DNA from: Histoplasma ohiense
Taxonomy: Eukaryota; Ascomycota; Eurotiomycetes; Onygenales; Ajellomycetaceae
Assembly (NCBI GenBank): GCA_017607445.1
Contig: JAEVHH010000002.1
Location: forward strand, 3,277,501-3,341,500
Length of the DNA: 64,000 nucleotides
Reading direction: 5' to 3'
Part shown: positions 46,878-59,871 of the stretch, piece after piece
Position numbering within the stretch: the first letter of the stretch is position 1
How the letters are laid out: each line of letters starts with the position of its first letter
Made by a program: the position numbers and the translations under genes
Notes under the pieces: model-generated
Database searches by the model: none
What the model saw: only the letters and a program-made list of their open reading frames with translations
Told to the model about the DNA's origin: nothing

Positions 46878-48509
46878 TCATAGAAGACCCCTCCCTCCAA
46901 CCGAATTAGCGGCAATTTGAATTCCTCCTCCTCCCGCTTCTCCTATCGTAGCTGGTAGTCTGATCCCAGCAGCAGGGCCCGCCGTCCCCCGTTTCACACT
47001 GCCATCCACAACGTCAACTCGCGCCCGTGCCAGGCCAATTGCAGGCACAACCCAGTTTCCACAGCTGCATTTCATGCCTTGCCATGCGAATTTTCCGATA
47101 TTCGCGCCGCATGCGGAATTAGGGCATGTGAGGCGCCCGGAAAGTGGTGCTTCTGGAGTATATTTGTGCTCGTCGGCCGAGTTATGTGTTGGCGACGAAT
47201 TGGTTTGCTCTGGAAAGAGGGAGGGCCGCATCCACGTTAGCGGATGTAAGAATATGTGAGCACATGGCCCCTCGGGGATAGAATGACCTCGCGGTAACTG
47301 CTTGTCAGTTTTCTGAGCGTGAGGGATTATAAAAGGTAAAGTCGCCAACTTTCGCCTGTGGGAATTGTTAGTGATCATCTCAATTAAGCAACTTAAGTTG
47401 ATAGGGATAGATAAAGAAATAAGTAAACAATCTTTTAGGGAGAGGAGGGGAAAGGGTAGGAAGAACAGGGATAGTCTAACCGGCACTTGCGGCACTTTAT
47501 TTCTGTAGGTTCTTCGTTATTATTTGCGCGGTCTGCGTGCTCATCCTCGAATCTCACGAGCTCGATTTCAGGAGCACGGCCACATGCAGCACTCTCTTCA
47601 ACCGCTCGTTCGTATACCCAGCGTTTATACAAGGGATGGTCAGTGACACATTCTGGACATCCCATTTTATGATAGAGTTCTAGTTGCTTCTGAAACCCAT
47701 CGTTTGGTTCGCACAGAGGTCTTGATTGTCGAATTAGCTCAAGGGCCCCCCAAGCTGTTAATGCACCTCGTTCTCGGTGAATCAAGTATGCAATACAGAC
47801 AGTTGCAGATCGGGATTTACCCATTGCACTATTACATTGTTAATGTTTCATCATCTGCCCCAGAAAAAGTAATGAACCACATTAAAAAAAAAATAAAGTA
47901 ACATCATATATAGAACATAATCCAGAGGTTCGGAAGGCTGAATAATCCGTTACATGGGGAAGAAAGGCTATGCTGGCAAAAGGAACAATTGTTTTGGCTA
48001 AATCCTGCGGCAGGAATATCACTCAATCGAGCTACTCCATACCTCAGTCCTAGACAAATGGGTAATTAGCTTACCAATGAATTAGCACCCCGCCACCACC
48101 ATCTAGGCCTGACTTAATAAAAGCATTCGTAGTTGGAAAATACTCCAAGAGGTCTTCATCACTGACATCGTCCACAGGGATTTGTAAATGTTCAAACGAC
48201 CCGAAGCGCCTCTCGTCCGGATTCAGACGAAGTACGGAAACAATGTGGGTGATATTTGCCTTCTTAAGAGCGCTTTCATTGCTCAGGGCCATAATCCTAT
48301 CGTCGAATCAGTAAAACACCCTCGAATTAGAACGAAGGAAAAACAAAAAAAGATCGCGAAGAATTGAGCCCATGGAGCAGCCAACCAAATAACCGTTGGT
48401 AGCCTGAGCTGGGCTACATCCAGCTGAAGACGCCAAAATGAGGGGCAGTTAATCAATTGACTTACCCGCTGAGATAGAGATTTTCATCTCCGATCTTGCT
48501 GAGCGCCAT
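46878..48509 (-). CDS. YVH1: Dual-specificity phosphatase Yvh1 with zinc-binding tail
   Basis: Four exons (48466-48509, 48075-48296, 47481-47828, 46878-47355) encode 363 residues. The first exon is 14 codons plus two bases (MALSKIGDENLYLSG). The phosphatase domain has VDDVSDEDLLEYF and the catalytic loop HCAMGKSRS (Cys89, Arg95); the Cys89 codon is split by the 246 bp second intron. The C-terminal domain has CRKCR, then LTCPNSACGANIGKFAWQGMKCSCGNWVVPAI, the zinc-binding part needed in yeast for release of Mrt4 during 60S maturation. A Gly/Ala-rich tail follows. Yvh1 also affects growth and sporulation in yeast. Confidence 0.93.
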
Positions 48510-51500
48510 CTGAACCCCACGGCTTGAGTGCGATTGGAATCCTGCGGACAAGAAGGGCCAAATTAATGATGCAAGTGTGCGGTGTGCACATGTTCCATTG
48601 CGAGGTTATCGCTGTTGTTCGACTCCTCAAGTGGTGGGAGCATTTAAGTCCCCGTCAGATAGATGCCCGCATGGATGAGGCTGACGCTTGGGCGCTGCCC
48701 GCAGCCGCGCGATTCCCAAAACGGTAAGTTAGGGCAAGACCCAGGAACCTCACCTCCGCCATCCAATGATGAAACTCTATTAAGGTGATCAGGACCGAGG
48801 CTTATACGAAACGCCCCAAGTCGTTGCCCTTAGGTGAAATGCATGCTGCGCATTGGGTCAGGCATGCGTCCCAGAGAAGAATTCAGAATGAAGGGTCAAA
48901 GTCAACTAGGATCCACAGGCGCATCGCCATAGTAGCTCCGCCACAAAACTAGCTATTGTTGGGCGATGATTATTGAATCTTCACATGATGTTCTGTGCTG
49001 CTGTGGAGCATCCAGCTCTCGCACTCGCTTGTTTGAATACTTTCAACGAACTATGGCCATACGGTAAATTTGTTGCGTAAATCTTACAAATTTCTGTTTT
49101 GCGAGTTTGATAACTGTATGAAGCTAACATGCGGGCTTGTGATGATTCCAACGGAGCGAGCCTCAGTTGAGAGAAACGATGCTAGCTAAAAGAAACTAAA
49201 TATGTAAGTCTCACAATTCAATACTATTGTTTCATGGTAGTTAGCGTTATCAAAAGCGTGCCCTGCGTCTAACCACCAGCTTAGGCGAGAAGCTAGCCTA
49301 CTGGGGTCATCGAGAGGCGGAGCAAATTTCTAGGGCGTCCGAAGTAAAAGCAAATGGTCCTGTGCGTGTGCCATGTAATATATGGGCCATCTGTGGAAGG
49401 ATGGAAGTTATATAAGTATTTTGCACCTCTCACGACTCCCTTCTGTGAAGTTTTCCAAGTTGTGATAAGTTCCATATCCGCTTACCCCATGCTAAACAAC
49501 CGCCCAACACCCTGCCTTGTGTCAGTGTGGCCTGTTTTGTAATTCCCCTCTCGTAATAAGTTTCAAAATTTTCCGTCCGCACCGTCCACCATAGCCTCCA
49601 TTCCAAAGCCATAGCTGCATTTCAAGATTCTGTGATACTTAGGCATTTGAAACTTGAGCAGTCATTTTTCAACCGAAAGGGAAGCCACTTTGAAAAGGCT
49701 GTGACATTGAGCCGTTTGATATTGCGGTTTTTTAGGTCGGGAGCTCTTTGCGACTGCGTACTTGAAGGGAATAAAGTGCGGGAAGCGGCTATTTCCGGGT
49801 ATGGTGAATCAAATCCTCCTTCAGCTCTCGAGCTTCGTTGAAATAACAACAATGAATGTATAGATACGATATATCTATTATTAAATTTCCTGCTCTGGTT
49901 TCGACCCCTGCCCGACCCCCTCCCTACTTCCCTTTTGGCGTATCGGCTGAGTAAGTGCATAAGTGTGCCGTCGGATTGCGACAACGAGTGAGGAAGCCTT
50001 CACAGGACTCATATACTGAGTAATATCCAGAGAGCGGGGTGAAGGGGCCTCGGCCAGCTTTACCCGAAATTTTCAACCCTGGCTGCTTTCATCCTCTTTC
50101 TTCCCATTCGCCAATCACATAATTCATGCGGATATTGACATTCTGCGCCGATTTCGCAATCTCCATCTGAACGCGCTGGGAACCTCTAACATCCTCTTGT
50201 TATAACTCATTGCCCTTGGTAGCTCCCGACCATATATTAGTCGCAGCTGCGCCCCTGTGGGAGTCTTTTCCTCGTATTCTAGCATCTACCCGGAGGCGAT
50301 ACCTGACGAAAATGACAGGGAGATCCATGCCACGAGTGGCTGGCTAGGCAAGGGAAAGCCGCGAGGATACCTGGAAGTATTGAAGAATAACATTGCGGTA
50401 GTAGGACAATAACTCCTCGCCATCTTTTAGCATGGGTCCCACAAAGTGGTAAACTGGACTGACCTCTGGCCATTATTCAGATATCTTTGGCACAGCTACT
50501 ATGAAATAGCCATCGAGGCCCCTGTAGATATGTATTCGCCGATTGTCAAGATCACCGTGTGTATTTTCTCAACGCGGGTCTATAGCGTTCCTTGTGCATC
50601 ACGACACTGTCTCCCTCAGTAGAATATGGCAAGCGCCAATGTAAAGTGAAAGGCTAAGAAATGTCGCACAGGATATCCCGCGCCTGGCCGCATCTGAGCT
50701 GACAACCAGGAATCTGGGATGTGGACATGGGGAAAACGCCAGTCCCGGAAACTTGGTACAATAGGGTACTCATGATCTACAGGGCTTAGCGAAAATCTCC
50801 AGGAAATTTTGCCAGTAGGGTCATCGTTAACGCACGAAAATTAGCTGTCCTCGGTGACAACACCGTCTAGGGTGTGTATCGACAGCGAGATGGCCCTCCT
50901 TGTCGAGTTTGCGATAGCCTGTTTCGAAGGTATTACTTGCGATGATCTCGCATGCTCAGAGAGATGTTCAGTGGTGCACGCTTGCAACATCAATGCCTGG
51001 GAAGTTGATCAACGTGTGGGAGGCGGAGTAACAAGTTTGAAGGCAAGGAGTAGACAGGGTGAAAGCAATGGGCGCGACCTCGTTCTGATCCAGGATCTGG
51101 GAGTGGTGGTGTTTGAGCCTCGGAATACGCATCCATGTCGTGAAGACAGGGGAAATCCGTTGAACTTGTCAGACGGCTAACCACGCTATTGAGATGAGTT
51201 GCTCCAAAGGGTTTGATCCTTTTGGCAGTGATAAAAGGCCTGAATTGTGAGTATGTGATCCATAACAAGTTTGGGCTCACTCAATCTCGTCCACACCGAG
51301 TGAGGTGCTAGAAATTTGTCCGGTACATAATAAGCTTGTTCCACATCAGTTGGCCAAGCCCCACAAGATTTGGGGTCGGGTTAGGGGGTTAATGTCGAAA
51401 GTTTGGCTACCAAAGTAGGTGTCAAGCCTTTATAACTTTGACCATTTAGGATGCGGTAATGAAATTTCCGTTTATATTTCTAGCACATGCAAGGGCGTTT

Positions 51501-54500
51501 CTAGGTACCCCTCTGTACTTTGATTCTTACCCCAGTGTTATGTATATCATCATATCTTTGCATGGGTGCCTTGCATGCCCCTAGGAAAAACCATTGACAC
51601 ACGGTGTGAGATACGTACTTAGATTTAGAGTACTAGTTATAGATGTATCATGAATACAGAGAACATGCTGATAGAAAGAATATAGCCTGATAAGAACTTT
51701 TCCCTCCCAGTTTGAAAATTCACCGATAAAACCTGGTGCGTGCTTGAAGCAACTGTGATAGGGATCTATTTTGCACTAATTATTATTTATATACTTAAGT
51801 GCCTGATGTTCTTATTACTTTCTCTGTCTTGATGTTGTGTTGAAGATACTAGTATTCATACTTTTATAAATTTTTGACTATCTTTGGAATGAGAAGAGCA
51901 TTTGAAGGATACCGAAGTCGCCATAGCACCTGGCGGCTGCACTGATGTAAGGGTCTGCCAGTGCCTGGAATGTTGATCTTGGAGGCGGGAGAGAGTTGTG
52001 TAAAACATGCAATCTTGCAGGAGGGCTTTACCACTACACCAAAAAGGATCAATCCTCAAGGGAACCACCTATTCCTCAAGATATAACTAGTGGATATATG
52101 CATGATTCACAGGTTGGCCCGGGGGAGCTTGGCTTGGAATTTTAGCAGAGTTAGTTAATGACTTTCAGATATGTCCCTTGCGAACAGGGAAAACTCTGAG
52201 GAGCCTTGTGATTGGTCTGTAAGTAGTTCGGTCTGTCGAAAATAATAATGCCTGATGGCAAGCTGAGGGAGCAACCGAGAAATGTTTTCCATTTCTTCTT
52301 GCCTGAGCTCCAAAGCGCCCTCGATCTTCTGTGATTTATTTAGTGCCTAACGAATTCAATGAGTGATTTACGAAGTTAAAAACCACGCTATTTTTTTTGT
52401 TCTGAAGTATTGAAAAGGGCTGAAGCTTTTCTCAAACTCCGTGGGATATGTTCCAGTATAACCGCGAACTTTTTCCATTGTGAAGATGTGGGTTCTTGGG
52501 TAAGCTGATATCATTCCGAATATAAAAAAGAGGAGAAGCCAATGACAATGCTCTTTCTGAACAGCGTAATAAGCACTGACTGTACTGCACCATGCTTCTT
52601 TGACTCTGAGGATGTCAAACAGCCAGCGTCGTTCTTCATAAAGACGGTCAGATAGAGCCGACAGGTAGGCCAATGAAATGAAAGATGGAACCCGGAGACA
52701 AGAAAGCTCCGTTCAGAGGTTTGAATTGCCGGTGCTCCATCCGTAGTTCTACGGAGCTTATTCAATTTTCCTCAGGATCCCGTGTTTTGAGAGCGATTTG
52801 GATTTCCAGACAATGGTTGTTTGTATAGTACTCTGTATGTATCGAGTAATTTTTTGTATGTGGCGTCATGCTAGACACCTGGGTTGTTTTCGAGGTTATT
52901 ATCAAGATAAAAAAAACACTAGGAGGTAGCTTTGAAGGCGTCTTAAAGAAAGTTGACAAAGGAGCTGAACATGGATGGCAAAAAAATCTCCGCGATGATC
53001 AGTCGATCATTCAAAGAATTGGACAAACAATAGCGAGGAGGTGTATTGGATTGATAAGGGTTTGGTCAGTGGATGGTTACATGGTCTGGTTGATTGTTTC
53101 CCGTATTATTTTACAAGGCGAAAATAAAAACGGCAGTAGTAAACTAATGCGAAACTGGTTGGGATGTCCTCCTTGTGCATTTGGCGGTCATTTTCTTCCT
53201 TGAGGAAGCATGCAACTAAAAATAACTTGCATATGCATGATGGCTACATGCTCAAATATTTTCCATCTGCGTTTGCTGGTCATTCGTCGGTGGTTATTGA
53301 AGGCTACCCATATTCAAAGGAATGACGGGTCATAGACTCACAGGGCAGTATCGATTGCCTTATCGCAACTGGTCACCCTGATAAGGCTGTAACCAAAACA
53401 AAATATAATGATCATGACGGTATCAGCCCTGTCGTAAAACTCAAAATATGCGAGAATGTGCAGCAACATACATTGCCAAGATAGGAACAAGATATCAGAT
53501 TCGATTGGAGGTGGACTTAGGTTCTCATATCTCCTGTTAAATATTGGAGCATGGTTATTGTGAATATTCTTGTTTCTCTATTAATAGTACAGATAAGCAT
53601 ATGAATACTTTCAGGGGAAGTGAACAAGTTGAAGCCAGGATAAATATGAGTTGGCTGTGTGCATCCTACCAATTCCCCTCTTCTGTCATCCTCATCTACT
53701 CCCATGTCGCCGTTCCCGTCGCTGATGCTTCAACAGTTCACGCTATGACCCTGAACGGAATGGTAAAAACGCTGTCATCGTAGCGGTGTCATCACCCGCT
53801 CCCCACTAAACCGGCCCAGGTAAACTAGTTAGTCCATTGCGGAATATTGTCATTTGATCCTTGGGCTCTGACATCCAGGGCACTGGATGGGAGAACGAAG
53901 GCTCCACAATAAGAGGTGCATTATCCGCATAGAAAATGCCTGTTTCATATGGTTGGCTGCATCTCTTTGGCACTTTTTGTTGGAACAATGAGTTATATGG
54001 ATGATTGGAAGATGGTTCCGAGGTTGAAATCTTTGTTGCAACCAGGACATGGATGAGAGATGGCTCCATTCCACACGAGGAATTCGATCGTTAACCTACC
54101 TCTCTGCTCAAGTTTCATTATCTATGGTTCTTTCTTTCTCACCCGAAGACAATCATGTGTCGAGTCCGTCACCATTGTCATTTTCAATGCAGTTGACAGG
54201 GAAAGCAACTTGTGTTAGATTTCCTTTGTCGATAAAACATACCTACGTAGGTATTGTGTCGCTATCTGTAAGCCATATTGTGCCAGCTGTCAGATCATCC
54301 CATTTATTCATATGGCACCTGTGATCCTATGTTATTTTTCAAAACTGCGGAGTCCACCTCCCTCCCCTTTTTGCCAGTAATTTAAACGGCGCTCTTGACA
54401 CGGTTTCCGTAAAATACCGCATTGGAGGTGGACCCGTTCTTTCGGTTCGCTTTTCATCCCTACAAGGCTTGCCAGAATTTGTTTTCTCACCATCGTCCTT

Positions 54501-55706
54501 GCGAGATGTCTGGTGGGTAGCAGTACCATTGTTTTGAAATCTGCCAGATTGAATAATACTAGTACGCAACAGGAAACCCCGTTTTCAGGTAATAAAAATC
54601 TCACCTCGACGTCAGCAATGCATACGGAGTAAATAGTCGACAGCCCTGGCATAGCGCTTGCTTCTTGCTTTCATTATCGCCGCCTCTGTAATCCGATATA
54701 CCCAATAAGGATCCTTGAGGAGCGAGAGTATCCTGTAGAGCGACTTGGCAAACGAACCAATATTATCCTGGAGTACCGTGAAAAGGAGCAGCAGCAGCAG
54801 CAGCAGCAGCAGCGATACGGCCAATGAAGTGAAAGAGGAAGGATTCCTCAGCAAACCAGCCGCCCTCATTGAGAAAATCGGAGAATGGTTATCGAGGGAA
54901 GATGAATGGTTGAGTTTGTGTGTGGAGTGCAAAGGGAAACATGAAGAAATGCCAACTTCGGGACAAGCCCAGACGTACGAATATTACGGCGATTCGTCGG
55001 AAAGCGAAAATACGACATGTATCCATCGGGGTTATCACTGTATCGGGGCGTAAAAAATACCGGGCTGTACTGGATTCAGCCCTACCATGATACAAACCTT
55101 GCTCGTTGGATGTTCAACGAAACGCCGTGGAGCGATTTGCCAGCCGTATCTTGGTATCGCACCTGGACGTAACCTGTCGGTACGGCAAGGGTGAGCCTGG
55201 TACTGTACCAGTAGTTACGCTCCCGGTACCAGCGCAGCCCAGGCCAGGCCGGTTCCTCCACAACCACATTACCGCTTATACATACCACCGCCGACACCAC
55301 TGGTATCCTACTACCACCACCAACCACGACATCGAAGTATCCGCCCACATCACACTTCCACTCCCCTCCAACGCCCCAAATCTCCTGCCTCCAGCAGTTG
55401 TTTTTCAAGCCTCTGCTGCCTCATGTCCGCTTCATTTCCACCCCCTTTCTTTCCCTTCGCCTCTTCCACTTCCATGGTCATCCGTTTTCTAAGCCCTATG
55501 CATCTCGCTTCGTCCTTGGCTGCCACCACAATTTAGCCAGCGCCTGCTGCTCCAGCTGAGCCCAATCAAGGTTGGACCCGCCTGCCATCGCCACCGTCGC
55601 CACGGTTTCTCCCACCTGGACTGGCTGAACTGAGCATCTGCTCGTTCGTTCCCATTGTCTGAGACCCTCTCATGTCGATGCTGAGCTCGTCGTGGCAGTT
55701 CATGTG
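48510..55706. other. 7.2 kb gene-free region before the zinc-finger gene
   Basis: YVH1 (-) and the zinc-finger gene (+) diverge from this region. Frames reach only 60-130 codons (for example 49622-49984, 50854-51180, 52868-53203, 54745-55053) without recognisable domains or linked exons. A 16 nt match to the 33941 LTR-like end lies at 51349-51364, a TACGGAGTA at 54623-54631 and an AGC repeat at 54787-54813. From about 55200 onward the sequence becomes pyrimidine-rich, as expected of a long 5' leader. No tRNA or transposase was seen. Confidence 0.5.
54787..54813. repeat. (AGC)9 trinucleotide repeat
   Basis: A perfect 27 nt AGC run lies in the gene-free region about 0.9 kb before the zinc-finger start codon. 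On the plus strand one frame gives poly-Ser in a 102-codon frame with no other support. Confidence 0.85.
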
Positions 55707-55707
55707 A
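55672..55707 (+). promoter_or_regulatory. Possible uORF overlapping the zinc-finger start codon
   Basis: An 11-codon frame (MSMLSSSWQFM) ends with TGA at 55705-55707. The last base of that stop is the first base of the main ATG at 55707 (TGATG). A second upstream frame of 20 codons lies at 55474-55536. Both would be in the mRNA leader only if transcription starts upstream of them, which is inferred. Confidence 0.35.
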
Positions 55708-58196
55708 TGATTATGGATAGTAATCCACCCATGAGCTCGACGCCTTCAATTCTCGTTTGTGACTTCAACCATTCAACCTACGATCGTCGTCGACTGTCTG
55801 CTTCCTCCAGGTCTGCAGCGCGCAATCTTCCTTTCCGGTCCCTTTCTAGATCGCCTGGTCCAATGGCCATCCCCAATGCGATGGAGCCTGTGGTACCGCC
55901 ACCACTACCGCCACCTCGGTACATAGAAGATCTTGCAATTGGGCACGATTCTGGTTGGAAATGGGGTAATAGTGTCGAGGAAGGAGAGTTCGGGAAACCT
56001 ACTCTGCCTCCCATAAAACCGTCGTCAAGCCTTGTAGGTGGTGGTCACACTCGCCCAGAGCTGGTCCGTCGAACTGAGAGAGTTACCTTGGATAAAGAGA
56101 TCAAGAGGAGCAACATGATGTCAACTGCCAAAATCTCTCCAGTGTTGAAGAACAGAACGTCCCTTTCGACATTGGGGGATCCAAATTTCCCCAGTTCATC
56201 AAATCCCAGCCTACCCAGTCCGTGGTTAGTAATTCCACTGCCTGTTAGAATACATTTGGACAACAACTTGGTTCATGCTTTTATTCATATTTCCCGCCCC
56301 CTTTTTCTATTTTGTGTTTGCTTTCTATTGTCTCATGATCCTATGCGCCCAATGATCATGCACAACTTTGATGAAGCGAGCGGAATTCAGTACTCCATGC
56401 TAATCTGGCCCTACAATTACGTTATCATAGTTTGCAAGGGGAAAAACCACTGTCCGAGAAAAGCGTAGAACGGTCCTCCAATGCTTACGATCAACACCTG
56501 TTATCTAAAATAGGAAAACCGAGCTCCCCCCCTCGCCTGCCTTCTAGTCTCGGAGGCCTCGGTCAGAGAGAGTTCACGACGCTCCCGTTCCACTCCAAAA
56601 ACCGAAAGGGTCTTTCAAGCTTGTCAATTGGTGATGGATCTTTGAGTCCTCGTGATCCAGCATCGCGCTGGACAAGCGGACCTCAATCTGCTGGAATATC
56701 GCCTGGGACACGACCAGGGTGGGCGGATTATGTGAGTTATCGTAGCCCAAGTGTTGATAGCCCACCTCATCAGCCGGATTTCGATCACTTTCGAGATAGG
56801 AATCTCTCGCCTGGAACGCACCATACGAATGATGATTCAACCAGCATGTATAATCGATCAAACCGGGGTAGTTATGACCAGAACGTTTTTCCTGATTCAG
56901 ATATCGATTTTCCAATGGATGAGACAACACAACATAGGCAGCTAAGCGTTGATGATCGAGGGTCATCTCAGCTGGGAAGCATGTCTCCGTTGTCTAGGCA
57001 GGGTATGAAACGAAGAGCCTCATCTCCACCACGAGGAGCCGTTTCAGACGAATTGCACGCTCTTCACACAACCATCAGCAATGGCGATCTGGAACAAAGG
57101 AGGACATCTGGGTTTCCTTTCAGTGGTTGTATATCGCCTGGTGCCCGGTACCAGCCGAGTCATGGCTCTATTTCTTCAGTGTCCTCAACAAGCCTCCGAA
57201 CTGGTTCCTATGCATCGTCCACAGGACTCTCTGTTGCGGCTAGCAGCTTGACCAGCTTGTCTTCCTTCGATCGCCATTCGCCGGGAGGAATCTCTCCAAC
57301 GTCAGAACTTGAATCTTCTTATGAAAAAGCTTTTGTGAGCCTGGGTGTACGTAAATCGCTCTCAGGTCTTACATCTTCACGAACCCCTCATCACCGCGAT
57401 CAAGTCGAAGTGAAAAGTGCTCCGCCCATCCGCAACATGTCACTCCCGAATAACCTGAGTGTATCCAAAACCGCTCCACCTCTGATAAATCGTCTTCACA
57501 TCTGCGAATGCTGTCCAAAGAAACCGAAGAAGTTCGAGACCTCGGAGGAATTACTGTAGGTTATCTCCCCTTAATGCCGGTTCTTCATTTCATGTTGAGC
57601 TGAGCTAATACTCGTCTTGCTCTAGGGCTCATGAAATGGAGAAACAATATACTTGCCAGTTTTGCAACAAGCGCTTCAAAAACAAAAATGAGGCTGAGCG
57701 ACATCAGAATTCCCTTCACCTGCGACGACATTCATGGTCCTGCGCCGCATTGTCCGGTGTAGAAGCCGCTTTTCACCCATCTGCTTCTCCAACTTGCCAA
57801 TCCCCTACCGGGCCTTCCCATGACACATGTGGGTATTGTGGGGATGAATTCACCAACTTCCCACAACCAGACTGGGATAGGCGAATCGATCATTTGATCA
57901 GTGTGCACAAATTTGGAGAATGCAACCAGGCCAAGAAATTCTATCGAGCAGATCATTTTAGACAGCATCTGAAGCACAGTCATGCGGGTGCGAGCGGAAA
58001 ATGGACAAACATCTTGGAAAATGCATGTATGAAGGAGGAATCATCAACAGAGGGTGGGCTTGCCAGCATTGGAGAGCACGGTGGTCGGAACCCTGAAAAT
58101 CAGATGGGGCAGACTGGAAGTATGGATATCGAAAGTGGACCAACCCCTGGGACACGCATGTCGCATACTATTGATAAAATAATGGAAGAGCCATAA
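55707..58196 (+). CDS. C2H2 zinc-finger protein, putative transcription factor
   Basis: Three exons (55707-56224, 56431-57555, 57626-58196) encode 737 residues. Residues 1-525 are disordered and Ser/Pro-rich, with many SP motifs (SLSPRDP, GISPGT, NLSPGT, MSPLSR, GISPTS). The C-terminal zinc region starts with a degenerate finger (CECC, residues 531-534, one His) followed by a classic finger CQFCNKRFKNKNEAERHQNSLH (Cys558-His579). After RRHSWSCAAL comes a long-spaced finger CGYCGDEFTNFPQPDWDRRIDHLISVH and a last partial one, GECNQAKKFYRADHFRQHLKHSH. This arrangement is a conserved Eurotiomycete family; I do not know an assigned function. The exon 1/2 join (CLQGEKPLSEKS) is less certain than the second. 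An ATG two codons on (55713) could also be used. Confidence 0.82.
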
Positions 58197-59871
58197 TTGT
58201 CCTAAGGATTGTTTATCTGGCTATCTCTGTGACATTTCTGAATACAAGGGAGGTAGCTGTGTTGCTTATGTCACATGTGAGTTTGTTTGACGTTTAAGTT
58301 TCATCTCGGGTGTTTCCTTCCCTCACCCAATGACGAAAAACTCTGTTCTATCTCATCCAGCAAGTTGACTGTTTTCCATCAATTTTTCATTTCATCTTTC
58401 TAGAATTTTCCTCCTGAATGATGCAGCGAGTTGGTTTTCTTCCTATTTGGCTGCTTTCCTCGCCCCTATTCTTTATTTCCCATTCCCATCCTCTTTTCTC
58501 TCTTGCTTTACAGGTTAGTTTTCTGGTTTGAGTGGGCTTTGATTTCATTTTATTTACACACGGTTGGTTCTAGGTGTCGTGCATATCTATGTTATAATTC
58601 CTTTCTCACTGTTATTTATTTCTTTGGCAGACTGTGATTCGACATTACCTTACCTCCTATCTATTTTTTCATTGATCATCCTAATTCATCCGCCTGTTTT
58701 AAGTTTTTCTCTTGTTGCGCTTTCCACTGGTGTTTTCTTTTTTGTCACAAAACTACTTTACGGCTACACCTGTGCATTCATTTTATGGTATGTATACACT
58801 TTGATATTCACTTTTCAATATACGTCCTGTCGCCATCTATCTGCACCCATGTATATGTATATATATACACCTATGATAATTTGGCATTATTAGAACATAC
58901 AGTCTACACTCTCGTACCAGCCCCTTTTTCCCCTCACCATGTACAGCCCCCCGCCCCGAGAAACTGAAAAGTTTGAATCATTTTTTCCCTCTATTTCATA
59001 TATTTTGACCTCCAATATTCCCTTTCATTTATTCTTTGCACTCTTCATCCATTATTATTCCCATGTCCAAAACCCTCGACTCCGTTTGCATATTTTGTAT
59101 ATATTATCCCGTTCGATGCGTATATATACCGTAATTAAAATGACAAAATGTCTTTTTTTCATGGATTATTCTTATCTCAAATACAATTCTCCTCTCTCTT
59201 TTTAGCTTCGATATGTATACTCTGAATTTTCGAAGTAAAAACGATGGGAAAGCAACAAGAAAGAAACTTCGTTAAAATCTTCCCATAGATGTAGGTTACG
59301 TTCGTTGCGAAATATCTATGTTAACTTTAAAGTGGGGATTTAATCCAGACTTACTCTTATTACGCTTTCTGGATGTGGACTTGCTTCGTCCCCAACCGGC
59401 GATGCCCGCCCCCTACCCCTATTTTTTTTTTCATATGTTAGTTTTTAATTTCCCCTTCAGTATCACCACATCTAAACCTACGCCAAACCACTTCTCGCTC
59501 CGCTGTACTCCGTACTAGATTCATCAAGTCTCGATTTATAAAATATTATCAGACCATTCGGCCCCATAACAGAAACTCATTTCATACGAGTATTTACATT
59601 AATATTAACTTATTCTAGTAAGAAGAACAAATATAATACAACATCTTTAACAGTCTACTAAATAACAGGCTTGGCAAGAAAAGAAAACATGCATAGAGCC
59701 CATTTTCTCTATGGAAAGGGAGAAGACAATAGGACTGGGGTGAGGATAATAATAATAGCTTTGGAATAGATCGCAATGGTACAAAAGTATCTGGCCAAGA
59801 TATATATAATACATACCTCATCCCTGCCAATATATCCGATATAAAAATATGATTTGTGCCGTTTTAAATAC
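58197..59871. other. Convergent intergenic region, pyrimidine-rich
   Basis: This region is probably the zinc-finger gene 3' UTR and the 3' end of the minus-strand gene. It is T/C-rich from 58300 to 59200, which produces hydrophobic-looking frames (58564-58893, 58939-59205) that are composition artefacts. A TACTCCGTA 9-mer lies at 59506-59514. Confidence 0.5.

Noticed and set aside
50854..51180. 108-codon plus-strand frame in the gene desert
   Set aside because: No domain, no partner exons and no promoter-like context. A frame of this length is expected by chance in a 7 kb non-coding stretch.
52868..53203. 111-codon plus-strand frame starting MLDTWVVFEV
   Set aside because: It lacks a recognisable family or conserved motif, and the flanks have no linked exon in phase.
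54745..55053. 102-codon frame with poly-Ser from the AGC repeat
   Set aside because: The apparent low-complexity protein comes from the microsatellite; the rest shows no domain. It lies in the likely upstream region of the zinc-finger gene.
58564..59205. Hydrophobic frames that look like membrane proteins
   Set aside because: They arise from a T/C-rich 3' region; Phe/Leu/Ser/Tyr content mirrors base composition, and no conserved segment or splice structure is present.
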